Assembly (NCBI GenBank): GCA_032207245.1
Contig: CM063502.1
Span: 137,342,498-137,406,497, forward strand
Reading direction: 5' to 3'
Origin: Pardosa pseudoannulata
Taxonomy: Eukaryota; Arthropoda; Arachnida; Araneae; Lycosidae
DNA: 64,000 nucleotides
The notes beneath the pieces are model-generated. The model saw only the letters and a program-made list of their open reading frames with translations, did no database searches and had not been told where the DNA came from. The position numbers and the translations under genes are program-made. This document shows, in pieces, positions 43,961-57,558 of this stretch (within the stretch, counting starts at the first letter, position 1; every line of letters starts with the position of its first letter).

Positions 43961-44125
43961 CATCGGATTCTGTATTCTTGTTACATCGGGTCTGAAGAAA
44001 CTTAGGAAAAATGGTGGCCGTTTTTACTGGATGTGGCACATCTTGACCTTTGGCCTTATATTTCTTTTCATGGCAAGGACAGCAATAAGGAATCAAGATT
44101 GGAAATCTAGAGAAACCCTATTTAC
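43961..44125 (+). CDS. TMTC1: TMTC1 internal exon b: last membrane helix and link to TPR region
   Basis: The acceptor is TTTTTAG at 43954-43960 and the donor GTATGT begins at 44126. The first base completes an AGC serine codon begun in exon a, and the frame then gives IGFCILVTSGLKKL, a basic loop, a hydrophobic helix around WHILTFGLIFLFMA, and RNQDWKSRETLF. In the TMTC family the equivalent passage is PSMGFC..., a last transmembrane helix, and an RN.DW..E.LF motif leading into the TPR domain. Here isoleucine replaces the usual methionine after PS. The exon ends with two bases (AC) of a codon finished in exon c as threonine. An open frame runs upstream to about 43887 and downstream to 44150, but those parts are intronic by homology and splice signals. 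It sits between introns of about 3.1 kb and 8.6 kb. Confidence 0.92.
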
Positions 44126-46898
44126 GTATGTATATTTTTTTAGTCAATAAAAATGGTCAAAGGAAAACAAAGAACATTTTTACTAATTGACATGAGATTG
44201 TTTAGCAATTCAACATTTTAACAATTTATCTCAACATCACATAGATATATAATGCAAGGCTGTTTTACTAACTTGAATAATTTTAAAATGTAATTTAGGA
44301 AATAATTTCACCATCAACAGCTGTAAAAATATATTCACTATAAATCATTTCTTTGCTGTTTTACTCGTGATTTGAGTAAGTTTCAAATAACTCTTTACTA
44401 TATTTAGGCTCAAAATAAGTCCCAAAGGAGTATTCTGTGAAAAAAAATAGAATATTAACACTACGTCCTTTAATTTGATAGGCATTTAATTATTTAAAAC
44501 TTAGCTACTACATACAGTTTTAAATTTTAAAATAGTGGAATTATTAATAAAAATATAATTTTAAAGACGGACATAGATTAATATTTTAGAAAACAATACA
44601 TTTTGAACTGAAAAGTTTTCATCTAACAGCCTACACTTAATTCAATATAAAATAAATGTATGCTCTGTATAAAACATAAATTTTCCAAGATAATTAATAA
44701 GGTTTTAACTTTTAACTAAAATTGGAGGGGGGTTAATAAATCATATAATACATTTTTAAAAATAAAAATGAGTACACAATGGAAAAAGTAGAAATTTTTT
44801 TACCTGCAAAATACTTTTGAAATTTATAAATTATAAACTAATTTATGTCAAATTGAAGCTAATTATGCTTCTTACTCTGTATAACTCAGTTATATTAATA
44901 CGAGGAATATATTTTATTTTATATATTAAAATAGACTAATTTGTTTATTTTTTTAGTTTATTGATAGTTTTTAGTATTTTAATTTCAAAATGTCAGATAT
45001 CTTTAAGGTTTTAAATTCACAGAACAAAATATACATTTACTTCAACTTGACTAAACAATTTAGCTTCTAGTATACATATTTCAAAAGTTATCTTGCGGGT
45101 AAGTGAATTTAATTGCTTACTATTTTGTGTATGTTTTATATGTTATTTAAAAATATACTTGAATTGACAAACCTAAATCAATTATTGAACATTATTAGAA
45201 TCTTATAAAAGTTAATCTTAAAATTAGCAGAATGTTTAGCTATATGATGAATCTAATAAAAATGCTGTTATAATGATGATTTTAAGTCTCATAACGTACT
45301 ATGTCCTCTTAAACATTATGATAAGTTTGACGCTAGACAAATGCTGATTAAACTTCAGCTTACCAACTAATGATTCCAAATTAACAACGATTGAGTTGGT
45401 AACTTGTTACCTCACATTTCTAGAGTTCATGGAATTGAATCAGAGTTTTCCCATGTATATGTATACTCATTTTGTTAGTTTTACGTTACTTTTCAGTGTT
45501 GCAATCTATTTTCTTCAAAAATTCAGAAACTGTATCCCAATTCTTAAATCCGATACCGGACAGCTATAAACATTCCGTCCACTATCTTATTTCACCCAAG
45601 AAGTCCGGTTCCTAAAGCAAGGCCCTACCATTTTGTCATCATTAAGCTTGTAGATTTTAAAAACAACTTTATGAAGAAGGTCTTCGACTAATTAACATTC
45701 ATATTATAAAATATTAACCATCGCAATTCAAATCGAGCAACCAAACCAATTTTAAACTATTACACATATCTATTACTAGCTGCAGAATTTGAAGAGACAA
45801 AATCTGATAGAAGATATTAATATTTTTACTGCCTACCGAGATCGTATTATTAATACCATCATAATACTTGTGTGAAGAAAAAGTATATGAGTAACTATAT
45901 TTTCTTTCCTTAATACACAACTTTGTAAGTTAAATATAATATATTAAACAAGGAAATAATATAATAGATTAAACAAGAAAAATATGCAGGAAACTAAAAT
46001 AATTATGTAAACTAATTTTGCACCCGTTTGCATGTGAACATTTATTTGCTGATAATAACAAGCGATAATTACACACAAAAGATGTAAAATTCTACCTTTT
46101 ATTTATTATGTTTATTTTCAGAAATTTTTCATTTGATCTTATAAAGAAGTCAAAAGTATAACTAAAAGAACAAAATAGCATACGAAAAGATAATTTATTA
46201 CTCAAATGATAATTTCTTACAAAATATCTTCCACGTGTTTTTCTTTAACACCATTATTGTAAGAAATAAATCAGTCACAAAGTAAGATAAGTGAAGGAAT
46301 TTATTTTGCCTGGATATAATATTGAAAAAATAATAGGAATTAAAATGAATTTAAGAGACGCAATTTTCAACTAGTTGTAATTAATATAATTCATACAATA
46401 CGTGAATGATAAATCATTTAGAATTTTCACTTTTGTTCTATTTTCCTTGAGATTTTTTTCAAAAATTCTATCTCGATTATACAAGAGTTTCATTTTCGTA
46501 GATTAACATTGATGTTTTTCCTTTTTAGTTTTATAAAGGGTTGGAACGGTTTCTTTTAATTAATCATTAAGAGAACTTAGTACCTTTCGAGCTGAAAAGT
46601 CTTCGTTAGAGTAGCATACTTTTTAGCAATATAAAATTAAAAGTTCTACTCTTTAGAATAAATTTTCTACACTATTAATTAGGGTCTTAATTGTATAAGA
46701 ATTATTTAAGTTTGGCTAGGTGAAACAATGCTTTTTAAGAAACAAAATATATCTACCAAATGAACAAAATACAAATCTACTTATTCATAAAATAATTTTT
46801 AAAATTAGTGATTTAGAAAGTAATTTTCTTATAAAACAGAATCTAATCATCTGTTTTATTCTATGAACATCAACTGTTTATTTTTTTTCCAACGCAAC
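44126..46898. other. TMTC1 intron, AT-rich
   Basis: No exon or repeat was recognised. A slightly GC-richer patch lies at 45480-45630. Confidence 0.45.
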
Positions 46899-47253
46899 AG
46901 GCGATACAGATATTATCCTAACGCCTTAACAAGGCTTCGAACCTGTTACTCATTTAGCCCTACCCGGGAAGCACGTGTAGATTAAGGTATACTACGTACG
47001 CGATTAACATTACCCCTGCTGAATCCTCGTAATTTAGAAGCAGGGGCCAAGCAGAAGACCCTCAAGGTTAGGCCTGCCATTCCCAGAGGTATCGTTTGAG
47101 AACTTGGAGGACTTTGTGACCACTAACATATTTTACGTGCCCCAGTCACTTTTAGAGAACATTAGGTCGGATCTTAGGCCGGCACCAGCCCCGAACCCGC
47201 AATTTTTCAGTTACGAGAAAGTTGCCTTTGCCGACTGAGCTACCGCGGCTCTC
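46899..47253 (-). mobile_element. SINE family A, copy 3 (fullest copy)
   Basis: On the minus strand it begins GAGAGCCGCGGTAGCTCAGT (A box TAGCTCAGTCGG), has a CTCGTAA anticodon-like loop and a B box GCGGGTTCGGGGC, then the family body: GACTGGGGCACGTAAAATAT, AGTGGTCACAAAGTCCTCC, CGATACCTCTGGGAATGGC. It ends in GCCTTGTTAAGGCGTTAGG. The tRNA-like head is the best preserved of the three copies and suggests origin from a tRNA-Thr(CGT)-like gene. It sits in the TMTC1 intron, opposite to the gene. Confidence 0.85.
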
Positions 47254-47511
47254 AACCTCAATTATAATAATACGAAGAATAACGGCTATTTTATATCAAA
47301 GAGTTTTTTTTTAATTTCAATTTTAAAAGTTTTAATTTTTTTTAAATTTTAAAATGTCAGAAACCTTTAAAGTTTTAGGTTTACAGAATGAAAAGATATT
47401 TATGCTCAATTTGATACAAAAATTTAGTTTCTAATATACATTTTTCAAAATTTGTCTTGCGGATAAGGGAATTTTAGTTTTTTATTTGGTTTACATTTTA
47501 TATGTTTTGCT
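47254..47511. other. TMTC1 intron spacer between two SINEs
   Basis: AT-rich spacer. No supported feature was found. Confidence 0.45.
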
Positions 47512-47635
47512 CAGAAAAACTAATGAAGCCGGGACCTACTGTTTAATGACGATTTCGAACGGTTACGAACAACCATGTCAGCAGCGGGAGTCAAACCCGC
47601 GAACTCCGGTACCAGCGCTCTACAATTCGGCTATC
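47512..47635 (-). mobile_element. SINE family B, copy 1
   Basis: On the minus strand a tRNA-like head (ATAGCCGAATTGTAGAGCGC as A box region, GCGGGTTTGACTCCC as B box) is followed by CTGCTGACATGG and, downstream, GGTCCCGGCTTCATTAG. The same words occur in the copies at 60861 and 61822. The body is short. The 75-codon frame through it is a shadow. Confidence 0.7.
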
Positions 47636-47979
47636 TTTACGCTCCTACATTTCATACGTTTTTATAAAAAATATGCTAATTGTAATGATAAAACTAAATA
47701 TTCTTTAAGTTAGATAGCTGTAAAAGTATTTGTAACATTTAGTTCTAGAAATAATTGTCTTATTTTATGATAAATTAAAGAAAAAAGCTGTTGAAATGAA
47801 TATTTAAAGTCTAGAAAGGTACTATGCGCCCTTTATGCTCATAAAAAATCGTTAGAAAGGTGAAAAATAACGTAATAATGAACAAATTGATATCAAATAA
47901 TAGTAGGCAAACTAATTTTAAATAAATAAAGTGATAAATGGAAATTTATAATGATTGATTTTGAAGCAATTACAAACAG
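47636..47979. other. TMTC1 intron spacer
   Basis: No supported feature was found. Confidence 0.4.
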
Positions 47980-48420
47980 AATGTGCATGAGTGACTAGTG
48001 AAATTGAATGCAAGTGAAATTAAAAGAAATCCTTTGCGATAGAACCCTCGTCGATACAGCTAATGAGTTAGCAGTGTCTAATTTGGGCGTCGATTCTTTA
48101 GAAATTAATTAATCAGGCAGAAACTTAAATCCTCCTTCACCCCTACTGTTGTGTGTATGATTAAAGGTATGGAGAGGCGAGATATAGTTTTCTCCAAGCG
48201 TCCATCTCGAAGCCATTTGCCGGAACTCTTTTTAAATTAAGATCATGATTTTCCAATGGAGGGATCAAAGAATTATGACCTCATTTTGAGAATTTCCCTT
48301 CTTCTTTACCGAGAATATTAAATGGCGTCATTAATCGATGGAATTGAGATTTAGAAAAAAGAAAGAATAAACGAAAGAACTGTTTAGGAGCTGAAGATGG
48401 GAAAATTAACACCGATGAGT
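47980..48420. promoter_or_regulatory. Candidate conserved non-coding / enhancer-like block
   Basis: A block of about 440 bp with higher complexity and GC than the surrounding intron, no reading frame and no repeat signature. It contains GAAATTAATTAATCAG, GCGTCATTAATCGATGG and CGTCGATACAGCTAATGAG, which are homeodomain-type TAAT cores and ATCGAT words. This is inference from composition only; comparison with related genomes is needed to support it. Confidence 0.25.
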
Positions 48421-50126
48421 TCATTTAAATATGTTTAGAGTTTTATTTTTGGTTTGTTGAGTACAAAATTTGAAAACAAACACATTGTTTTTAATTATCA
48501 GAAATGAATATGCATGAACTGCGCTTATAATATGTAGAATGCAAATTTCGAATTAAAGCGTATTAATATGCTGTAAACGCAATAAAAGGATATTTATTTA
48601 TGCTTTTTTAATAATTTCAGACTCTTTAAGAATTTGCTTCGTTTTCATATTAGTTATGCTTTATTTAGTGCGCATATATTAATGAAATGAAAAGACTTTA
48701 TGATTACTCATAATTTTTTTTCAGCAGATTGCCGATACTTAAAGCAATATTAAAGAAACTTTTAATCATGCGGCTTTTATTCTTATTTTTTTTAATTAAA
48801 CGATATGCAAGATTATTTTTTACTAATCTGAATTAAACATCCCATTATATTTATGGCTTTTTAAGCGTGTGTATGTTCTAAGTAAAGAGGTATTAGGAAA
48901 GGAAAAGAGTGTATAATGATAGATGAAATTATGTTCATTATTTAAACAAATTTAGCAAACTGATGTAATTGAAATTGAACATCCAGTTATTAAAAAGAGT
49001 TATTTTTAAAACAACGTGACATGATACTGCAACCTTGATTGTAAAATATAAATAAACTCATTTTATGAGTCACTTTTAACGTGTTACATATTTTAAGTTG
49101 TAACTCATTAAAAAAAAATGATTATCATCAGATATAACACATGGTCAGAGAAATATATGTTTATTTTATTTATAAACAAAACGGAGGATAATGGACATCA
49201 TAACTTGCTGTAATAAATCGTTATGTTAAACTTTTGTGTTTCTAGTACTGATTTACTGCAAAAATAATGAAATTCTGTAACTGGCTTCTGGAAACTAATA
49301 TCGTTAAAGGAAGCCAAAAAGTTTTAAATTTGCACATTGTATACTGAAAGGTTACTGTTGTTTAATGTATATGGACTGTAAAGTATATACGGAACCCTAA
49401 TAGAAAACCCTATTCTCCTATTTATAAATTAGTATTAGTATTATTTATTTCCTCTCTGAGTCGGATGATTCAGCTGTAGCTGTGTATTTTTATGCATACC
49501 TACATGCGTAACTTAACTCTTTTGAGATTTTCCGTATGTTTTTTTTTCTCTTGTGCTAGTGCTGTTCGTTTCATTTCTTTATTAGAAGTAGTTTTCCCAG
49601 TATTTTCGTGTCTCCTCTGTTGTGTAGCGTTATTCCCGACTCTCTCTATACCTCCATTCTTACATTTTCCCTATCTTCAACTTTCTATATGCTTGCCATG
49701 GTAGTGTAAACGATGAGAAAAACCCACTATTCCCACTCCCAACCCGGACTGCTGTGATAGAACTTTTTAAGATGTTTTATTATTTCTTATTTCTCTTCTC
49801 TTCTCTCTTGTACTATCAGGTGGAGAATACATATATCTATGTAATGTAAAAATTGAATATTTTAGTCTTAAACTAAAATTACTAACTCCTGTATTAAAAA
49901 AACTACCAAATCTGCTATTTCGTAATCTTCTTAGTAACCTCCTGGCGTTAAACTCTTTTGTCTTAGAAAAATCTCCTTCTTGAAGGCGAAATTAACTAAC
50001 CAACCTACTTTGTTGATTAAGCGCATTCCTTTTCTCACTCCTGTAGCGTCTCCAACATTATAAAAGGCCTCACGACCATTTTTTGAGAGATTTTGTTGTT
50101 GGACGTTGCTATATAAAGATGCTGCT
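48421..50126. other. TMTC1 intron, AT-rich
   Basis: No supported feature was found. The small frame at 49492-49704 is hydrophobic by pyrimidine-rich composition only. Confidence 0.4.
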
Positions 50127-51761
<1,635 letters not shown>

Positions 51762-51896
51762 TTATATGTCATATCTTATTTATACGAATTATATGTCATA
51801 TCTTATATATACGAATTATATGTCATATCTTATATATACGAATTATATGTCATATCTTATATATACGAATTATATGTCATATCTTATATAATACGA
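51762..51896. repeat. 27-bp tandem repeat, five copies
   Basis: Units of TTATATGTCATATCTTATAT plus ATACGAA, with ATATGTC at 51764, 51791, 51818, 51845 and 51872: a strict 27-bp period with almost no divergence. Confidence 0.96.
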
Positions 51897-52700
51897 AATT
51901 TTGAAACTTCAACAAATAATTCAAATAGAATTGTATAATTTTTAGAAGTAACAATGAAAACTTTTTATGGGATAAAATATTTCGTTTCTACACCATTATA
52001 TATATTCTGCATATAAAATAAATTTCCTCCAACCTTACTAAAATGCCTTACTAAAAGTACTTTTGTAAAGATTATACATCTTTTCATCTAAATATTCCCA
52101 TCTTAAGAAATTACTATACTATTCTACTTATATTATACATGCTTTTTATCGTGAATAAAATATTACGTTAAGTAATTATAAATAATTAGTTTGGAAGAGA
52201 TATAAATCTAACAGCGTTATTTGCTATAAAATAAATTTTTTTTCAAATCTAAGGAACATAAGTAATTAAATTTATAGTAACTTATATTTAGTAAATTTAT
52301 AGTAACATATATTTACTTGTAATTTCCAGAATTTCCTCAAATAATTTCCTTATCTTAGAAACCTTCGATTTTGCAATTATTCTTGCAAACTGCTATTATG
52401 AGGACATGATAGCAACTAAGATTTACCCTTGAAAGGAATCCCTTCTACCTTTTAATTTGAAGAGCTTAAGTTTACGCTCCGTAATATTCGAAAAATCATA
52501 AAACCACAGGAACTCCTCCCTTCTATATGTAGTATTCTATTATGCACATTACTGTTCTAAGAAAACACTAGTGCCACGGTCCATTCGTTTATTACCCCTC
52601 AAGCTTAATTTCAGAAAACATATTTTACGTAGAGACTTGAATCTTCATTACTGTAATGGGAAGAACGTGAACTGAAAATAGTGTTTTATTGCTAATTTAG
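51897..52700. other. TMTC1 intron end
   Basis: AT-rich, ending in the exon c acceptor. No other feature was found. Confidence 0.5.
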
Positions 52701-52814
52701 GTCGGGCTTGACCAGCGTACCACAAAATGCCAAGGTCCATTATAACTTTGCTAATCTTCAGAAAGACTTGGGGAACGTCGATACGGCGGTGGAACATTAC
52801 AGAATGGCTCTCAG
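52701..52814 (+). CDS. TMTC1: TMTC1 internal exon c: first TPR repeat
   Basis: The acceptor is TAATTTAG ending at 52700 and the donor AG|GTAAGA follows 52814. The first base completes an ACG threonine codon. The frame then gives SGLTSVPQNAKVHYNF, ANLQKDLGNVDTAVEHYR and MAL, and ends with AG of a split codon. This is a classic TPR helix pair (N.A..HYN.A....LG....A..HY..AL). The opening SGL.(S/T).P.NAKVHYN.AN..KD.G is how I remember TMTC1, rather than TMTC2, TMTC3 or TMTC4, which is the main reason for the TMTC1 call. TPR repeats of TMTC proteins face the ER lumen and probably present the substrate. The 38-codon exon is flanked by introns of 8.6 kb and 1.75 kb. Confidence 0.93.
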
Positions 52815-54565
52815 GTAAGAGTAATTAACTATGCGAAATGTATGGGGAAAGGGGATATTTATGACCATTTTCAAATGGTTTGTTTCACTCGATACTAGAT
52901 TCTATTTTAGTCTCTTAGTTCGATTGACTAGGTATCAAGCGTTGGAAAGCTTATTAAGCATTCTGAATTCTAAGAATTTATTTTCTTATAAAATAATTAT
53001 TATTTCTTCTTTCGAGTTGATACAATTTAAATTACTAAGAAATAACGATGCATTAGGGTTGTTATTCTCATAATAATGATAGATTATCATTATAAAATAG
53101 TTAACATAGTTTTTAATGTTATAAATACATAACCGTTAACAGAATATTTAGAAGTAATCAACTGGAGTGCAGGTTAGATATGTTTCTAAATGTTACTCAC
53201 GAATGTACATCCTAAAAAAAAATTGCAAGATCTTCTTGCATAAACAAAAAATTATTGATAAACGTTAATACTATTAATACAATTGATATTTTATATTATT
53301 ACACATTCGGCACAAACGTATATAACTTATGACCAGAAAAAAGTTGTTTTTTGAGAAAATAATTTATGCTTTAATTACATTTTTAATTTTTATAATGAAA
53401 TGGGATATTTGCTACAAATAATTACAGCTTTTTATGAAAACTATCAGTTAGCCAGTGCCACATATTGAATTGAATATAACAATTATTCTTGTTCCTTTTA
53501 AAAATAGAAACCGAAAAGGTTATTTATGTAGTATATAATAAAGAAAATATGTAACTGAGTGACATCATAAAAATCTATTTTTCAAATTTTAGTTATTTAT
53601 TTAACATTCTCAAAAGTTTTTTAGACTTTTCAAAAGTACTAGAAAAATTAAACTTACATGACAATTTAAATGTTTTTTAAAGTAGGATATTGTAATTATT
53701 ATACTTAACTAATAATAATTAAATAACTTAAGCAATATTGTAAAACCATATTTTCCATTTAATGTGCTATTAGCAAATCTTGTGCTAGCATAGGAGTACA
53801 TAAAGAAATTAATATACGGTATATTAATTAATTGTATAATCGTATTATGAATAGTATTTTAGAACTGAATATCATTCCTTTTTTACTACAAAAAGTCGGC
53901 AATATACTTAGATTATAAATTAATTTTTCCTAACTGCACTCAGGTTTTATTAGGTCGACGTCGATAGTTTTATTTGCACGTTGAACAGACATTATAGTCC
54001 GGATTTTAAGTACAACTTGCCTGCTGTCAGCTTTTTTTCTTTTTCAAATTAATATAAAATAAGTAAAAGACTCATCGTTTTCAAATATAATGTCAGTAAG
54101 TCTAATAAAAATATAGGTAAGGATACAAATAAATACAGTAGCAACAAATAAGCAGTAACAAATAGCTTATCTACTTATGTTTAGAAATTACAAAAATATA
54201 CTCCTTCATAAAAATAATGCTTGTTTTTTCGACAATTTTGGCACTGACATCAATTAAAACTGCTAGGAATATTTTCACATAGTTTACAGATTAAAACTAT
54301 ATGTCAGATTTAAATTTATTATAATTTTTACAATTTTACCCTAAAAACACAAAGGTTCCACTATTCATTCGATCGATGTCTCGAATGCCATCTGGACGTT
54401 GGCCAGATATCCAATACAGCCATTGTGCTGTGAGGGGATACTAATCTATAGTTTTATAAAATCTCTTTTATTAAGATATGGTTTGCAAATGTCACACCAT
54501 TAAAATATTTCTCTTCAGCATTTTGAAAGATTTCTCCTTTGAGTTCAAAAATATTTTTGTTTCAG
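52815..54565. other. TMTC1 intron
   Basis: AT-rich and without repeats I recognise. The 80-codon frame at 52831-53073 is intronic chance. Confidence 0.5.
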
Positions 54566-54709
54566 CTTATGGCCCAACCATGCTAGTGCTCATAACAACT
54601 TGGGAACTTTACTTACCGATGTTAAAGAGGCAGAGCACCATTTTAAGCTTGCCCTTCTCATTAATTCTCATCATCCGAAAGCTCTTTTCAACCTAGCGTC
54701 TCTGTACAG
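54566..54709 (+). CDS. TMTC1: TMTC1 internal exon d: second TPR and start of third
   Basis: The acceptor TTTTTGTTTCAG ends at 54565 and the donor AG|GTAAGT follows 54709. The first base makes AGC (serine) with the AG left by exon c. The frame gives LWPNHASAHNNLGTLL, then TDVKEAEHHFKLALLIN, then HHPKALFNLASLY. Two TPR units are visible. The one with ASAHNNLGTL is a few residues shorter than a 34-residue TPR between its two helices; as I recall the family, the same shortening occurs in TMTC1 (NNLGTL.RD..EA), so it is probably ancestral and not a deletion. An overlapping open frame from 54478 is out of phase with this exon and is a shadow. It ends in phase 2, like exons a to c. Confidence 0.92.
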
Positions 54710-55085
54710 GTAAGTTTGAAATCGTGTAAGATAATGTACTTGTCTCTTGTTCTTAAAGGAGCAAAATTCTCTTATCTCAAAGAAATATTTATGCAACACT
54801 CATATCTTTATGTGAAAATGACAATTAAATGTATAACAATAGCCAATGGACGTGGTTAATAGGAAGAATATTATCCAAAATTGAATTTTGGTTGGAAAGT
54901 TAATAAAAAAAAGACAAATTTTCCATAATATATTTATTTCTAAATTCATTTATTACACAATACTTTGAAATTCAACGAGTTATTAGTTCTCATTTATGGG
55001 TGAAATATATGATCTGAAAATCTAACGATTTCTAAATCCAATATAACATTTTATTGCACAAAGTAAAGTTTGTCAGCGAAACACA
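54710..55085. other. TMTC1 intron start
   Basis: No supported feature was found. Confidence 0.45.
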
Positions 55086-55665
55086 AAATTTGCCTTTTTG
55101 TTTATATGAACAAAGTAAATTTATTTTTATATTTTATTTTGAAAAAATGTAAAATCTTTTGTATCCAAAAAAAGAATAATTAAATATTTTAAAAATTTTA
55201 TTAGTTTCATTTATGGACTTGAAACAGTTGTTTTACAATAATGAATTAATACATGAATACGTTAATTTTCTATTTCAAGTTATTTGTGTATATTACTTTG
55301 TGTAAACTTAATAACCAAAAACAAATTTGAGGATATTCACAAAAAAGTAAAATACTTCTGAAGGGACAAAAAATGCCAAATTTGCATTTTTCTTTACATA
55401 AACAAATTAATTTATATATTTTATTTTGAAAAAATGTAAAAACGTTTTGTATAAAAAAAATAATTAAATATTTAAAAAATTTAATTTGTTTCATATATAG
55501 AATTGAAACAGTTTTTTTTTACAATAATGAATTTCTACATGAATACGTTTTTTTTTCTATTTCAAGTTATTTGTGTATATTACTTTGTGTAAACTTAATG
55601 ACAAAAATTTTTTTTGAGGATAATCTCAAAAAAGTAAATACTTCTGAAGGTACAAAAATGTACTT
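55086..55665. repeat. 292-bp tandem duplication, two copies
   Basis: Copy 1 starts AAATTTGCCTTTTTG at 55086 and copy 2 AAATTTGCATTTTTC at 55378. Shared blocks include ATTTTATTTTGAAAAAATGT, CTATTTCAAGTTATTTGTGT and AAGTAAA(A)TACTTCTGAAGG. There are moderate substitutions and A/T-run length changes. Confidence 0.93.
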
Positions 55666-57459
55666 CTTACCGGAGTCATCATTTATGTTGGTAAGAAATG
55701 GGCTACTTAAGAAATGTAAAAATATTTTAGAAACTTCAGTGAAACTTTAAAGGAGTAATTATTCTTCTAACGTCACTTTACTGCAGATTGTGGGAAAAAA
55801 TTCCCTCTTTTGTTTAAAACTGCTTTCTAAAAAACATCTAAACACACAAGTTTGAAAATTCAACGTTTTTCAAATATGTGAATTCACTCCGCTTCGAGTA
55901 ACATTAAAACGGTATTTTGAGCAAAAGGTCAGTGCTGTATCGATTATTAGTACCCATGAGACCCGTGAAGAAACTGGAAAGAGAACCGTCAAGTTATCTA
56001 AGGTTTATACGAAACGGTAGGTAGAAAAAAAAGAATTTACTTTATGCATAGGAGCACTTCCTATTCTCTTAGGCTTTCAAAACAACTGGGATAACAAGTC
56101 TATTGAATGCAATAAAAGTCAATTTTCATTAGCTTTAATAGAAACTTTCAGATCAATAGGTAGCTAGGGATAAGAACCATGCTAAACAAAGTCGGAGCTT
56201 TTCGGAGTTGGAAAGGCAGAAAATCTTCTGTTAATTAAACCATGAAATAAGAATCCCTGTGTACCTCGAGTAAGGAATTGCGATTTCTTACTACTGTACG
56301 GGATGTAAAACGCGCATAGTAAGTTTCTTAATTAATTTCGACCATCAGACTCTTCTTAGAATAATCAATTGCTTAAAAACGATGTTTGCCTTATTTGTCT
56401 AAATAAATAATTGATATAGATATTTATCTAGACTAAAGATATAGAATAAGTTAAATAATACTGAAACATCTAATTTAACAAAATGAAATTAATATAAACT
56501 TATTCATAGTGTTAATTCCTTAATAATGTTTATTACTCAGAAATGCATAACATTTAATTCTTATATATAGAAAATTTTATTATATAAATTAATATTAAAT
56601 GCATAAAATAACCATTTTTTTAACTAGCTCACATTATTCTTTTATTAAATCTGATATGCACTTACCTTATTTGAAACACAATAAACTTGCGAATTAACAG
56701 AATTAATTAGCAGATCACGAAATTTGAGTGAAGCCCTATTAAAAAAAACATACATTGCAAAACTCTAACATTTCAATTTATGTTTCTTATTAAAGTATGA
56801 TTTTATTTTTTGATTAAGTAACTGATTTTGCCCACTGTACTGTTCAAAACTGTAAGACAGTCTCATCATTTTGCTAAAAATAACTCCAAATTCCAAACAT
56901 TTAAGCAATTTATTAAGAAACAGTTTTCAATTACATACAAGATGTCTCAAACCTTTCAGGAAGAACTTGTCCCCTCCAAGTTAGCTCTCGAAATTTTGGG
57001 ACACCCCGGATATGTTTAAACGTATGAAGCATCAAAATTAACACTGATTTATAGGCCTGTTGCTGTGAAATTGATTCAACAAAGGGAAATTTGAATAAGT
57101 TGGAAATTGTATTCATACCTTTTGGTTAGGTGTACAATGAACATGCTAAGTTTTCTTATTCTTGAAAGATGATTTTTCGAGTACAGATGAGTGCATACAT
57201 ATTCTATGGTTCAAAAATAGAGTTATTTTAAAACTAAAATAGCAATATCTCAAAAATAACTAGCGCTATCACAAAAGTCTCAGTACAAAAGTTGTAGAGC
57301 TTAAAATTCTGAATAAAATGAGTAGAAACATTTAATAAATGTTTCATATATTAAGTTTAAATCTCAGTTTCAAAGTTTTATTCATCTGATGATAAAAGCG
57401 AGTCAAGCCAGAACGCACCAAATTACCAACGTTCTTTTCATCTTCGTGTAATAGATCAT

Positions 57460-57462
<3 letters not shown>
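55666..57462. other. TMTC1 intron, no clear feature
   Basis: A less AT-rich patch at 55880-56300 and a small one at 56940-57010 have no recognisable coding content. Confidence 0.4.

Positions 57463-57557
<95 letters not shown>
57463..57557. repeat. (CA)n-(TA)n compound microsatellite
   Basis: About 50 bp CA followed by about 45 bp TA. Confidence 0.97.

Positions 57558-57558
<1 letters not shown>

Noticed and set aside
46899..47253. Genuine tRNA gene at the SINE A head
   Set aside because: The arms do not pair as a full cloverleaf and the sequence continues into a repeat body shared with other copies.
49492..49704. Hydrophobic 70-codon frame
   Set aside because: The hydrophobicity follows from a pyrimidine-rich tract; there are no splice sites or family match.
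51762..51896. CRISPR-like array
   Set aside because: Contiguous 27-bp tandem units with no unique spacers, in a eukaryotic intron.
52831..53073. 80-codon frame after exon c
   Set aside because: Lies in the intron beyond a strong GTAAGA donor and has no homology.
54478..54696. 72-codon frame overlapping exon d
   Set aside because: It is out of phase with the TMTC1 reading frame supported by homology and splice sites.
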